Origin: Prorocentrum cordatum
Taxonomy: Eukaryota > Sar > Dinophyceae > Prorocentrales > Prorocentraceae
Length of the DNA stretch: 64,000 nucleotides
NCBI GenBank assembly: GCA_963575745.1
Contig: CAUYUJ010009535.1
Coordinates: forward strand, 308,809 to 372,808
Direction: 5' to 3'
A program made the translations under genes and the position numbers. Of the stretch, positions 1 to 11,263 are shown one piece after another; positions within the stretch are counted from its first letter, which is position 1; each line of letters starts with the position of its first letter. The notes beneath the pieces were generated by a model, which worked only from the letters and a program-made list of their open reading frames with translations, made no database searches and was not told the origin of the DNA.

Positions 1-690
1 TCCGTAATGAATCCCTCGGGAATCCTTAAGAACCCCTAGGGCATCCTTCAGAATCCCTAAGGAATCCTCAGGGCATCCTTAAGAAGCCCTAGGGACAGGG
101 AATCCTTGGGAATCCTGAAGAATCATAAGGAATCCTCAAGGAACCCTCAGGGAACCCTCAAGAATCCTTCGGGGATCCTGAAGGAATCCTCAAGGAATCC
201 TCAAGGAATCCTTGAGAATCCCTGGGGAATCCTTAGGGAATCCTTAGGGAATCTTTCGGAATCTTTCGGGAATCCTTGAGAATCCTTCACGAATCCTTAA
301 GAAACCATAGGGAAACCTCAAGGAATCCTTCGGGAACCCAAGGAATCCTTAAGAGTCCCTAGGAAATCCTTGAGGAATCTTTCAGAATCCTCCAGGGAAT
401 CCAAAAAAAGAATCCGTAGGGAATCCTCTAGGAAGCCTTAAGCATCCCTGAGGAATCCTTTGGGGATCCTCAGGGAATCCCTTAGATTCCCGAGTGAATC
501 TTTAAGAATCCTCACGGTATCCTTAGGGAAACCTGAAGGACCCCTGAGATATCCTTATGGAACCCTCAAGATCCCCTAGGTATCCTTGGGGACTGCCTAA
601 CACCCCCTAAGGTATCATTTGGGATCCCTTCAACATTCCGAAGGGGATCCCTAAGAATCCTCATGGAACCCTTAAGAATCCCTAAGGTAT
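1..690. repeat. Degenerate AATCC-type satellite
   Basis: This stretch is made of imperfect, closely packed copies of a unit like GGAATCCTNAAG, with a period of roughly 10-12 bases and many single-base changes. No reading frame of normal composition runs through it. The same word recurs in scattered patches near 2690-2960, 3840-3900, 4340-4870 and 6220-6320, so it is a dispersed as well as tandem family. I see no gene in it. Confidence 0.85.
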
Positions 691-734
691 CTGTAGTATG
701 GGTATGAGTTGTGGTACTCGACATAGTAATGGAG

Positions 735-746
735 GTGTAGCAGTAC

Positions 747-803
<57 letters not shown>

Positions 804-1135
804 CCGTCGTGGTACACATGATAAGAATGAAGAGGATGGCGGGGGGGACGAGGAGGATCGGGAGGAGGAGGACGACGACGACGAGGGGGAGGAGGAGGAC
901 GAGGAAGAAGACGACCAGAAGGTGGAGGACGAAGAAGAAGGAGGAGGAGGAGGAGGAGGAAGAGGGCAAGGAGGAAGGGGAGGAGGATGATGACGAGGGC
1001 GAGGAGGATGGGGGGGGAGGGGGGGCAGAGGAGGACGGAGGAGAAGGAGGACGAGGAGGACGGGGAGGAGGAGGGGGACGAAGATGATGAGGAGGAGAGG
1101 GAGGAAGAAGAGGGGGGGGAAGGAGGAGGACACAC
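735..1135. repeat. AGT microsatellite followed by purine (GAG/GAC) tract
   Basis: About 20 copies of AGT/GTA run from 745 to 805 and are followed by a purine-rich GAG/GAC tract to about 1135. All long open frames here are homopolymer-like (poly-Val, poly-Ser, poly-Glu) and are by-products of the repeat. Confidence 0.9.
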
Positions 1136-1227
1136 GCAAACCCCCTATAGGGTTGCGTTGTGTTGTGTTGTGTTGTTCGCCCCCCCCCCCCCATCTCCCC
1201 CCGGGGGGGGCCTGCCCCGCCTGTATC

Positions 1228-1241
1228 AACAACAACAACTA

Positions 1242-1302
<61 letters not shown>

Positions 1303-1514
1303 GATTGCGACTACTACTACTACTACTACTTCTACTCCTGCTGCTACTACTACTACTACTATTACTACTACGACTACTACGACTACGACTACTACGACTG
1401 CAACTACTACCAGCGCTACTACTACTTCTACGACGACGACTACTACTACTACTACTACTACTACCACTACTACTTCTGCTACTACTACTCCTACTACGAC
1501 TACTACTACTACTG

Positions 1515-1554
<40 letters not shown>

Positions 1555-1697
1555 GACTTCTACTTCTGCGACGACTACTACTACTACTACCACTACTACT
1601 ACTACGACGGCGACGACGACGACGACAACTACTACGACTACGACTACGACTACGACTACTACTACTACTACTACTGCTACTACTACTACTACTTCTT

Positions 1698-1739
<42 letters not shown>

Positions 1740-1952
1740 TGAATACCAGTATTACTATTACTGATATTTCTGCGACTACTACGAATGCTACGGCGACTAC
1801 GACTACTACTACTAATTCCACTACTACTACTACTACTACTGCTACTACTACTACTACTGCTACTACTACTGCTACTACTACTACTACGATTACTACGACT
1901 ACGACTACAACTACGACCCCTACGACTACTCCTACGACTACTCCTACTACTC

Positions 1953-1995
<43 letters not shown>

Positions 1996-2140
1996 CACTA
2001 GTACTACTACTACTACTACTACTACTACCCCTTCCTACTACTAGTACTACTACTACTACTACTACTACTGCTGCTACTACTACTACTATTACTACTACTA
2101 CTACTACTACTACTACTCCTACTACTACTGCTACTACTAT
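1228..2140. repeat. Long CTA/TAC trinucleotide array
   Basis: Roughly 900 bases are dominated by CTA repeats with interspersed CGA, CTG and CTT variants. It is open in all frames and both strands only because the repeat lacks stops in most registers (poly-Thr, poly-Tyr, poly-Leu and poly-Ser or poly-Val on the other strand). I do not call a gene. A CAA/CCA-rich tail follows to about 2280. Confidence 0.95.
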
Positions 2141-2404
2141 GATCATGCCCAACACAACCACTGCAACAGCATTGACAACAACAACCACACCAACACCACA
2201 ACCATCACCACCACGACAACCACCACCACCACCACCAACAGCATCAACCACAACGGCAACAACATTACTCACAAGACCAACAACGAACAAACACGGGGCC
2301 TGTCGGCGCCGCCTCGCTGGCCGCGCCCGCCGCAGCGGCGGCCTCAGCGACCAGCGCTCGGGCGCCGTGCGTGGGCAGTTCGCTCTCCTCGGGCGGCGCG
2401 CCCT

Positions 2405-2495
2405 GCGATTCCGCGGCGGCGCCGAAGACCGCCAGGCGGATGGAGTCCCAGGCCGCGTCGAGCCTGCTCCTGCCCCGCTCTCAGACCCCGCGGGA
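2405..2495 (+). repeat. Dispersed coding-like fragment, copy 1
   Basis: About 75 bases are nearly identical to 9845-9930. In both copies the plus strand can be read as AAAPKTA[RT]RME followed by a related tail, which suggests a duplicated exon piece or a transposed repeat. Nothing else in the surrounding GC-rich stretch (2285-2520) is recognisable. Confidence 0.6.
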
Positions 2496-2689
2496 CTTAC
2501 AAGAATCACGGCGGGAGGTTTCAGGTAACTTCTGGAGCGCATTATCGATCCCCCCTCGTTATCCGCATTACCAAAGCATGACACATGGATTCCCCAGAGG
2601 GGGGGGCCGAAGGATATCGTAAGCACCCTCATTCAATAATTCCCGGGGGGAAGGGACGACTTGTCACGAACTTTCTGTTTTTTCGGGGG

Positions 2690-2960
2690 CCTGCAGGAAT
2701 CCGTCGGGAATCACTTTGGAATCCTATAATATTTCAAAAACCTAGAAATCGAGACGAGCCTTGGGGAACCTGGAAATATCCTTGCTGAATCGTTCAGAGA
2801 ACACGAAAACCCTCAGGGACCCAATGAATTCTCAAGGAGTCGGCGGCGAACCTGCAGGGATCCCGGGGAATCCTTCGGGAACCTTATAAGAAACCTCCGG
2901 AGTTTTCACGAATCTGTATAGACCCTCACGCACGTCCAAGCAACACGGATTTCGTAGGAA
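2690..2960. repeat. AATCC-type repeat patch
   Basis: Further degenerate copies of the GGAATCC word of the first 690 bases. The remaining sequence between 2520 and 3105 shows no gene. Confidence 0.6.
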
Positions 2961-3105
2961 TCCCAAGAATCCTTGACAATATTCCCTACCTAGGCTCTGC
3001 CTAGAAGGGTTCTTACTCGGAGTGCTTAAAGGGCCGGGCAGTGCAACCCGCCCCGGGCGGTTCCCCCATTATCCGCCCCGCGGTTCCCCGAACTACTTCC
3101 CCATA

Positions 3106-3640
3106 GCTTAGCATTCGCTTATATAATCTTAGCTTGGCTTATTACATCTTAGCTTAGCTTAGGTTCATCTTAGCTCAGATTTGGTTTAGCTAGCTGACCT
3201 TCATCTTAGCTTCGCTGAGCTTTAACATAACAGAGCACATCATAGCACAGCATAGCGTAGAATAGCATAGCGCAACACAGCATATCATAGCATAGCCCAT
3301 CATAGCATAGCATAGCATAGCATAGCATAGTCCAGAACAGCATAGCACAGCGCAGCATAGCATAGCATAGCATAGCGCGGCATAGCATAGCGCAGCATAG
3401 CGTAGATTAGTATAGCATAGCATAGCGCAGCATAGCATAGCATAGCATATCATAGCTTAGCATAGCACAATGCAGCATAACATAGCCTAGCCTAGCATAG
3501 CTCAGCATAGCTTATCATAGCGCATCATAGCATAGCATAGCATAGCGCAACATATCATACCATATCATAGCATATCGCGACATCGCATATCATAGCATAG
3601 CCTAGCATAACATAGCGCAACATAGCATAGCATAGCATAG
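3106..3640. repeat. CATAG/TTAGC pentanucleotide satellite
   Basis: The block opens with TTAGC-type units (about 3106-3225) and passes into CATAG/CACAG/CGCAG units to 3640. Minus-strand frames give Cys-Tyr-Ala-Met-Leu repeats, an artefact of the 5-base unit. Confidence 0.95.
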
Positions 3641-3785
3641 ATGTTGATGCAGGTGTAGGTGTTTATGTGTATATATAGATGTTGATGTTGATGTATCTGT
3701 ATAATGTGAGTCTCGCTGTTGATGCTGATGTAGATGTAGATGCAGGTGTATATATTATATAGCTGTCGGTGTAGATGTAGATGTT
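3640..3785. repeat. GATGTN hexamer array
   Basis: Six-base units of the kind GATGTW (GATGTT, GATGTA, GATGCA, GGTGTA) are arranged head to tail directly after the CATAG array. Confidence 0.85.
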
Positions 3786-4176
3786 GCTTTCCTAGATGCT
3801 CCAACTCCTAGGTAAGGTCGCACTGGGATAATGTCAGAAACCCTCCGGCAACCGTCAAACATCCGCAGGAAACACCGAGATTCCTCCAGGAATCCTTCGG
3901 ACTCAGCAAACTCGCCACAGCTCTGGGATAATACAAATATGCAAAATACTACATCCTTGCTCGAAATCCCACCCGTACCCTTTTGGTGCATTAGGGATTC
4001 CCCCCCAAACGACCCAACGCGGAGCGCTGGCACATGGCATGGGCTCGTGTACCGAAATTGTCAGGCATACTCACCCAAAGCCCTCAAGTCTTCCCCCCAC
4101 CCCCCACAGGAACCCTCAGGGACCCCTTGAGAGCAAGAGCCTTCAGGACCCCCTTCAGGATTCTTCAACCAGCCCA

Positions 4177-4257
4177 GCGAGGCTCGGGTGGGCCCGAGCG
4201 GTTCAGAACGAAGCGCACAGCCCCCGCGAGGCTCGGGTGGGCCCGAGCGGTTCAGAA
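4177..4257. repeat. Perfect 32-bp direct repeat with internal dyad
   Basis: Bases 4177-4208 and 4226-4257 are identical over 32 bases, offset by 49. Each copy contains the dyad CTCGGGTGGGCCCGAG. It sits inside a longer patch (3840-4870) that otherwise holds AATCC-type repeats and no convincing gene. Confidence 0.85.
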
Positions 4258-4870
4258 GCGCTTTCGGCGGCGCGTTCGCTCAGGCGCGCATGGATACCGC
4301 GCGCCGCGCAGACGAGGCGAGGCGCGGCAAAAACAACTCCTCAAAAACCCACGAGAATTCTCCAGGAATCCTCAAAGAACCCGGAAGATATTTTCACTAA
4401 TCCTAGCGAATCCCGCAGTAATCGGCGGAACACGCGCAGTATCTTTGAAGCGTGTTTCTGTTCTGGGAATCCAACTTGAACCCGCGGGCATGTGCGGGAA
4501 GCCACCAAATACCTCCCGGAATCCTCGGGATCTGCCGGAATCCCCAGGAACCTCCAAGAATCCCCAAGGGCCCACCGGGAATCTTCAGGCGCGGCCGCTG
4601 CGGGCACGAACGGCACCGCCACCGCCGCCGGACGGCGGGCACGCCCGCGGGGGGAAGCGGAGGAAGACGGCAGACGATGAGGAGAAGAAGGGATGGGAAA
4701 GGGGAGGGGGGAAGACTAAAAAATACATCTTCCAGACGGGCCCCAAAACAAACCCCGAAGGAATACTCGTCGGGTTCCCGAAGTTTCCTCGGGGTTCTTC
4801 CAAACACCCCAAAAAACTCGAGGTTCCATGGGGAATCCAGACAGGCCCCGAGGAATTCCTATAAGGCCCC

Positions 4871-6360
4871 CGGAAGATTTCTGAAGGGGCGCCCGCGATG
4901 ACTCCTGCGGGTCATTTCATATCCCCGTGGATCTGTTTGAAATGTGTTCGCGAAAATCTCGGGGGATTCGCGACCCCCCCCCGTCGTCCGGCGCGCCGCG
5001 CGTAGCTTTTAGCGCCCGCGTTTCGACCCCCCCTCCTGGTCGGCAACAGTGGCGAAGGGTGTCGCGTTATACATGATCTGAAACAAGCGCGGCAGGCGCT
5101 TCGTTCCCGGGCGGCGCTGGCACAGGAAGATTTCCCCCGCGCGGGGCTAGGCTGCGCGGGCAGCTGCCCAACCGCAATTTTGAGTTCCACAGTTTGGCGA
5201 CCTGTATCAAACTGGCGCCGCGCTTCGCGCGCCGCGCTTCGCGCGCCGCGCGCAGCTCGCGCCCCGCAGTCGACGCTGCATGTTGTATGCCGCGTCGATT
5301 GATTCGCTCAGCTTGCCCCAAGTAAAGTAAACCCCAAAGTTCCGCGCCCGAGAGCACGTCCGATCATCGCCCCAACGCGTTGCGACGATTCGAAGCGCGA
5401 GGAGGGCTGGAATGAAAAACGCCAGGCTGGCCCGAGCAGGGAAGAGGGCCCGAGCGCCTCAAGCGCCTCGGGGACGTCAGCCGCGGGCCCCTGGCATCGG
5501 CGACAGGGGGTGGAGCGTGCGCGCTCAACCTGCCCGCCACGGGCGACTTGGCTGAAATCCTGCTGAGTCGCACGAGCGCGCCTGTGGCTGGGCATCGCCC
5601 ACCCCCGCTCGACCCCGACCCGCTGGCGGAAAAAAAGGTCTTGGTTTGATCGGGAACCCCTGCGTTCCGATGATGCTTCGAGGCGAACCTGGCCGTGGCG
5701 GCGATGGAACGGCCACGAATCGGTGCCTTTTACCTCACACGGAACGATCGGGCTCACAGGCTGATCCACTTCAGCACCTTGCGCGTTGCGTGGCCCTTGT
5801 CCTTCTCGGGGGCCCAGGCTTCGAGAACCGAAAAGCACTGTCTGATCGTCTCTGCCGGCGCGATGTCAGCGGCCCTGGGGAACTCCTCAGCGTGGATCAA
5901 AGGCGCAGCACTGGTACCCCCCAGCCACATCATATGTCAATCTTCTCATAGCAGTCGAAACACATGCCCGCGATGATACGATCTCAATCATCTCAAGTCC
6001 CTAGGCGCCTTCCAGGAAAGGTCGACCCCCAGCATCAGGGCGACGCTCAGGCCCGCAACAACGGCGCTCACGAGGAGGCGCACCTGGAGACACATCTTGA
6101 CGGCATGCCTGAAGGCCGGGGTGTCTAGGAGCTTTTGTGTCCGAGGGCACCTCTGCCGAAACTCCCTGGATGTGAAACGGCGCCGGGGACGGGGTGGGGG
6201 AGGGGGAAAGAAAAATTCCAGAGGGATTCCTGCAGATTCCAGTGTCCAGAATGATCTCCGAGGAATCCTAAGAATTCCGAAGAAAAACGGAAGAATCCGA
6301 TGTGGTTCCTGCATTCGCGAAAACTCCAAGACGAATTGCCAGCAGGGAATGGGTCAAGAC
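4871..6360. other. No gene recognised
   Basis: This interval has short GC-rich tandem copies (CGCGCCGCGCTTCG near 5215-5255) and an AATCC patch near 6220-6320. Open frames exist on both strands (for example 5308-5838 minus) but overlap each other, have skewed composition and show no motif I recognise. Confidence 0.5.
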
Positions 6361-6365
6361 ATCTG

Positions 6366-8490
6366 GCAGTCGACTTTCTGAACAAAATCATTACGTCGCC
6401 GGCGAACTAAGGGGGGAAATTTGATGGACCGGGCCTTCCCAGACGGCTCGGAAGTCCTTGCTATTACGAATGCCCTCGTAATCACGTGGCGAATTCGTCG
6501 CGCAGGACGTTTAGGCTTGGTCGAACTACGCGATCTCACACATTTTTTCGCGAATGTGACCTGGCCAGACATGCGAACCGCAGCCGAAAAATCGATGGAT
6601 GACGGACTCGCGCAGCTGGGCTGTCAACGTTTTGAGGAGGCTGCGGTCCCCCTTCCGCGTGAGGAAGGACCCCGCTTCTTTCAGCCAGGCCGCGGAGGAC
6701 TGATGGGGGACCCATACATTGTCCGAAAGTTTGTGCTGGCGTGCCAAACGGCCATCCAGGAATGGGAAGGAAGTTGGAGGCGTTAGGTTTGGACGGGGGG
6801 GAGCTGGTCATTCAGCATCCCTTCCTGGATCGAGCCGTGGACGTCTCTCTAAGTCTCTACGTAGATGATATCTTGAAGATTATATCAGCGGGACCCTACC
6901 AGGGATTGTAAGAGCTTGCTGCCACAAGCGAGGGAGCGAACGCTCTCCTCGACCAGGCCCTAATACAGATAGGCCGCAAGGAAAACATGGACAAGCAAAT
7001 CATGTTACTTGAAGTGTGGGGAAACCACCGCACGATTTGAACATGCACCGCGTTGTTCTCCCGGCCCCACACAGTGTCCACGCTAGATATTGAGGAGCCC
7101 GGATTGGACCCAACTGTAGCTGCGCAATCGAATTCATTCACCGCAAGAAGGCGGTGGCAGCGGCGCTGTATCCATTAGGATCATTGTGGTCCTTGAAGAG
7201 AACCCGTGTATAGTAAAACGCACGCTTTTAATAGGTTCTGTACAAAACGCTACCCTGCACGCAAATGAAGCCCATGCTTGCTCCAAACAACAGTATTTTT
7301 TAATTCGATAACTTGGTCGTCATGGATGCTAGGAGAGCAATGCGAGGCAAAGCCGACGAGATAATCGAATCAACAACATGCGTTCAACATCGGTCTCTGA
7401 GCACGGCACAAGTCCTGGAGCACTGGCGCATGACCCCCGCGAGCCCCGAGATGCGGGTGCGGCGCCTGAGAAATGGCCAAATCCTCACCTCCTTGTTTTG
7501 TCATCTTCCGTTCGAATCGACGCCGACCTTGGTTGAACACGAGCTTCGAGAGGATGCGAATCCGTGGGCATCACAGTTTCGAGATGATGTGTGCGAGGGA
7601 GTGAACAGGCTAGATGACGAGGGTGGATAGTTGGGAATATGCGTACGATCGGGGTGGACCGAGATTGTCACGGACGACGATATGAAGCACGAGTTGTTGA
7701 CCCAAGACACTGGTCTTCTGCGTAAGGGAGTGTATATGTCAGCAGTACCGCAGCCAGGATGGAGGAGGGAAACCTTGCCTAGTCAAGTTGCTGATTTTAC
7801 TCATACCAGCACTGGAGGATGGAGATGTGGATATAAGTTGGACAATGAGGAGGAGTGTATGGCACGCGTCGGCACATACAAAGGGGTCACACAACATAGG
7901 ATGGCCAAACACGGACAGCGAGGTGTGTGGACACACATTCTCACGACCAATGTGCATCCCTGCTGTTTGACGGCGTTCAGTTGTGTGAAGACGGCCCAGA
8001 GACATCTACTAGTGAGTGTGGCACCAGAAGGAACATGCATTGAGCGCTCGAGATTCCTGAGGCAGCCCACACCCTGATCGTGTCGATAGCCACCTCTGAG
8101 CATCGGGCCCAAACCTGTAAGCTTCTACAGGAGCATCTCCGTACTCACGTACCCCTCCTTCACGATTATTGCGGATCTTGGGCCGACCCACGCCGAACGA
8201 TATCGGTATCTTCGCCATGGCGCTGAACCTGATCACCCCTCAGTGGCCTGAAGTGCGCGGCAGAGGGAGGCACAACCGCAAGCGAGCCCCGACACAAAAA
8301 ACATATCCAAGACCTGCTCAGCGGCGACGAGGACGTGAGCACCGTGCAGAAGCTTCACATCGTGCTTGCCAAGCTGCCTCTCACAAACGCCGCTGGCATT
8401 GCTTGCCAAGCTGCCTCTCAAAAACGTGCTCTCTACGAGATTACAAGCAGGCTCTGGCACACTGTCCTCAGGGAAACGAGAGGCCAGGTG
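6366..8490 (+). pseudogene. Decayed non-LTR retroelement reverse transcriptase
   Basis: A run of plus-strand fragments in changing frames reads as one decayed reverse transcriptase. The frame 6421-6786 carries a palm-like piece ending in GGLMGDPYIVRKF. After a frame change the catalytic box SLYVDD lies at 6852-6869, and that frame stops at 6909. The same frame then continues with tail sequence to about 7215 after further stops. The pieces 7313-7630 and 7631-8077 follow; the latter has a Cys/His-rich stretch (WRCGY, QHRMAKH, TAQRHL) like the zinc-finger tails of retroelement polyproteins. Further tail-like sequence (QEHLRTHVPLLHDYCGSW) runs at about 8122-8175 and again near 8260-8500. The order palm, YVDD, tail and fingers is that expected for a non-LTR element; assignment to dinoflagellate RTs is from memory. 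Several frameshifts and stops make it inactive. No endonuclease part is visible upstream. Confidence 0.75.
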
Positions 8491-8802
8491 CCCGTGAAGT
8501 GAAGATGCCCGACAGGGCCGCACACACCACGAGGCAACCACGACCGCCAAGAACGATCCCGCCGCGCAGGAGGCACTTGGGCCAGCACACGCACATGACT
8601 TCGCTGGGCTCCATGCGGGGCGTCGCCGGCTGCACCAACCAGCGGGAGGGCGGGACGAAGACGCTCAAGGCTTCCTGGACGGCGGAGGCCGAGGCAGAGG
8701 GCGAGGCCCCCTACGGGCCTCCCGGGCGAGGTCCTGCACGGCAAGCGCAGGACGGCGAGGCCCAAGAAGGGCAAACCTGGAACGACGCAGGCGACCACCT
8801 GC

Positions 8803-8924
8803 CGTCGCTCGGACGTCCATTCCCCGTAGCTGCTTCGGTTTCGCGCGTGTTTTTGTTTGCTTGATGGTCCAGGATGGTCCTCGATGGTTCTCGCCGAGAA
8901 AAAGCGCGCACGCCCGAGCGATGC
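8803..8924 (+). mobile_element. Foldback element family A, copy 1
   Basis: This is one of three related copies of about 122-130 bases (others at 11135-11263 and 31551-31672). The ends are inverted repeats: the left begins near GTCGCTCGGACGT and the right ends with the complement, here mutated to CACGCCCGAGCGATG. The centre has the words GATGGTCCAGGATGGTCC and TCGATGGTTCTCGCCGAG. There is no coding capacity. It fits a MITE-like or introner-like element. Confidence 0.75.
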
Positions 8925-9807
8925 CAGGACCATCGCGATGAGCATGGAGCTCCAGGCCCTGCAGGAGGCGATCGTCACGAGCCTCCTGGCCAACGGGGGC
9001 GCCCCCGAGCACGGCCCCGCTCCCAGGGGCCCGCCCGCCCGAGGGGGGCCGCGCAGGAGCTCCTCGAGGTGCTCGAGGGGTAGGTCATCGCGCGGGGGCA
9101 GGAGCAAGGGGCTCGGGCTCCAAGTGACCACAGCAGTACGCCTGACGGCGATCCAGAGAGTTCAGATTGCGCAGTGTCCGCACGGATTGTTGCAGCTAGT
9201 GGAGAAGAGGGCAGGCATCGGTTGAGGCGGCACTAAGGCATCCAGGCGTTGGTGCAGCCAATCTTGCTTTGCAACCTCCCGAGAGGAGGCGCCGAGGGGG
9301 GGGGGGACCAACGAGGTGTCGAAGTCGAGCCTGTCGTTGACGTCGTTGAGCCGGTCGTCGAAACGGAAGGCCATCCCACACCAAGCTGAGGATTTCTAAA
9401 ACACTTTTTGAGCGATTGTTTTGAGTCGCCTATCGCAGGCAGAGATGGTAGGGAGTGTCAGTAGCTCTCCTCTCGCCTGCCCCCGACTTCGGACTGTGGG
9501 ACCGTGTTCGTGCACCCACAATTCTGGAGCCAGGGGGGACGTCTGCGGGGCTACGAGCCACCCTTGCAACCTGCCTGCCACGTCGGCGAAAGACAGTGGC
9601 CCAGACCGCCCGTGCATCAGCTACTGCCCGCACGGCGGCCCAGAAAGTACTACAGGTCCTCAGGGCGTCGACAGGTTTATCTGGTATGTTATTTCGAAAC
9701 TGCCAGGAGGTTCCCAGGCGTCTCACGAAATCAGACAGACCTAATGCCCCCAGAGCTTGATTCTGATTCCGATTCCGAGAAACTGTTTAGGTTTTCTCCT
9801 AAGACAG

Positions 9808-9849
9808 AAGGCTTCTGAGAAGCCCCCCGCCAGAGGGCTTCTCAGAAGC
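9808..9849. repeat. Perfect hairpin
   Basis: The arms CTTCTGAGAAGCCC and GGGCTTCTCAGAAG are perfect complements separated by about ten bases. It lies just before the dispersed fragment at 9845. It could be a terminator-like or foldback relic; no function can be assigned. Confidence 0.7.
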
Positions 9850-9930
9850 GTCCGCGGCGGCGCCGAAGACCGCCACGCGGATGGAGTTTTCAGGCCGTTT
9901 CGAGCCTGCTCCTGTCCCACCAGAAGCCTC
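9845..9930 (+). repeat. Dispersed coding-like fragment, copy 2
   Basis: Second copy of the sequence at 2405-2495, with the same AAAPKTA-type reading in one plus frame. The divergence is small, so the duplication is not ancient or is under constraint. Confidence 0.6.
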
Positions 9931-9997
9931 CCAAGTGGAGCTAATGGTTTTTCCCGCCGGTAATGAAGGAAGACCAACCTGCATGACTATCGCAGAT

Positions 9998-10112
9998 CCG
10001 CGCGGATGTCTTGGATTGGCTCTGGGCCCCCCTGGTGGCGCATCCGGCGCCGCCCCTGGCGCTTTCCGTGTGCCAGGGAGAGGGGCCCAGCGACGATCCG
10101 ATTTTGTTCGGT
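9998..10112 (-). mobile_element. Foldback element family C, degraded copy
   Basis: When read in reverse complement, this stretch matches the element at 33830-33946 over most of its length. The left end keeps CCGCGCGGAT and CTTGGAT; the right end is decayed. The interior shares GGCGCCGCCCCTGGCGC and CCAGGGAGAG. No coding potential. Confidence 0.65.
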
Positions 10113-10187
10113 ACCGGCCCATGCGTCTATTTTCGGGCGTACCGGCCTATATCCATCGAGCTTGGCGCCGCCGCTGTTCGTCCTCCC

Positions 10188-10276
10188 TCTCCTCCTCCTC
10201 CTCCTCCTCCTCCTCCTCCTCCTCCTCCTCCTCCTCCTCCTCCTCCTCCTCCTCCTCCTCCTCCTCCTCCTCCTCA
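10188..10276. repeat. CTC microsatellite
   Basis: About 27 uninterrupted CTC units. A run of about 20 G follows at 10597-10616. The frames over it are poly-Ser, poly-Pro and poly-Arg by-products. Confidence 0.95.
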
Positions 10277-10749
10277 TCCTTTGAACCTGCCCAGCCTGGG
10301 GTGCTGGCTGGGCAAATGTGGGTTTTTAATGTTCGCGTCGAGTGCTGGAGAGTGTTACCGTCCGACTCGGAGACCAGGGTCAGGGGCTTACAGTGCTCGC
10401 TGGTTCTCGTGTGCAGAAGTCGGGCGGCGGAAGGCGCCACCACCAGGTGGCCGTAGGCACAGCCTGCCTCAATCTCCGCCAGCAGCCAAGAGGCGCACAG
10501 GCAATGAGGCGCTTCAGCGGTGTCACTCATAAAAAAACACGAAAATCTGTGTTTATGCAATTCTTCCCTCTTCGAGATATGTGGGATTGTCCCGTGGGGG
10601 GGGGGGGGGGGGGGGGCAAAGTGCCAGCCGATCACCTAGCCTTTTCGCTTTGGGCAGCCCCACGTACGCCCGTGCGCCGCAGTACTGCGTATCCGACCTG
10701 CGCAACAGACTAGGTCAGATTATCCAGGAGGGGAGGGGAGTAGGCTGGT

Positions 10750-10922
10750 GGCCTCCCAAATGGGGTTCAAGCAAATGGGATCGGAGGGTCGCACCGCATT
10801 GCCGACGCATCGGCGACGCCAGCGCGGAGAAAATCGGGCGCAGCATCGAGCCACATCGGCGATGCATCGGCGATGCGGCGCGATCCACCGACCACATCTA
10901 CTCGGGGCCCATCTTGGAGGCC
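10750..10922. mobile_element. Foldback element family B, copy 1
   Basis: This 173-base element begins GGCCTCC and ends GGAGGCC. Its arms are imperfect inverted repeats of about 65 bases: the left contains GGATCGGAGGGTCGCACCGC, and the right, read in complement, contains GGTCGGTGGATCGCGCCGC. The middle has palindromic CGGCGATGCATCGGCGA words and GGAGAAAATC. A longer relative is at 26665-26870 and a decayed one at 31187-31310. It has no ORF of its own and probably belongs to a MITE or introner class. Confidence 0.75.
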
Positions 10923-11134
10923 TGGACCCACGCAGGCTCGCTGGCTGACGTGCCCAAGCCTCCAACGCGTGGACAACACTCACGACGGAGGCTTCCGTTG
11001 TCTTCAGCCCCCGGGGCCCTGGCATCAAACAGCGATCTGTGGCGGAATGCCGGTGCCCGAGGAGGGGTCCAGAGCTCCAGGGACCCCGCATTGAAGACAC
11101 CAGGACATCGGAGGCCTGGATGCTCGGCCCCCTG

Positions 11135-11263
11135 CCATCGCTCGGACGTCCATTCCCCGTGCATTTCTCGGTTTCGTGTGTGTGTGTGTTTTTGTTCGCA
11201 AAATGGCCCAATATGCTCCTCGATGGCCCTCGCCGAGAAAAAATGCACACCTCCGAGCGATGC
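11135..11263 (+). mobile_element. Foldback element family A, copy 2
   Basis: Same design as 8803-8924. The left end has CATCGCTCGGACGT and the right end CTCCGAGCGATG, again inverted. The internal CGAGAAAAAATGCACAC pairs with GTGCATTTCTCGG near the left end. It lies only about 210 bases downstream of a family B element. Confidence 0.8.

Noticed and set aside
672-2632. Several open frames of 130-470 codons on both strands
   Set aside because: They are poly-Val, poly-Ser, poly-Thr, poly-Tyr or poly-Leu translations of the AGT, GAG and CTA arrays.
4034-5838. Overlapping open frames of 130-280 codons on both strands
   Set aside because: They overlap each other over AATCC repeats and GC-rich direct repeats, with no conserved motif and no plausible splice structure.
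8433-9131. Minus-strand frame of 232 codons
   Set aside because: Antisense to the decayed retroelement tail and to a foldback element; Arg/Pro-rich composition without motifs.
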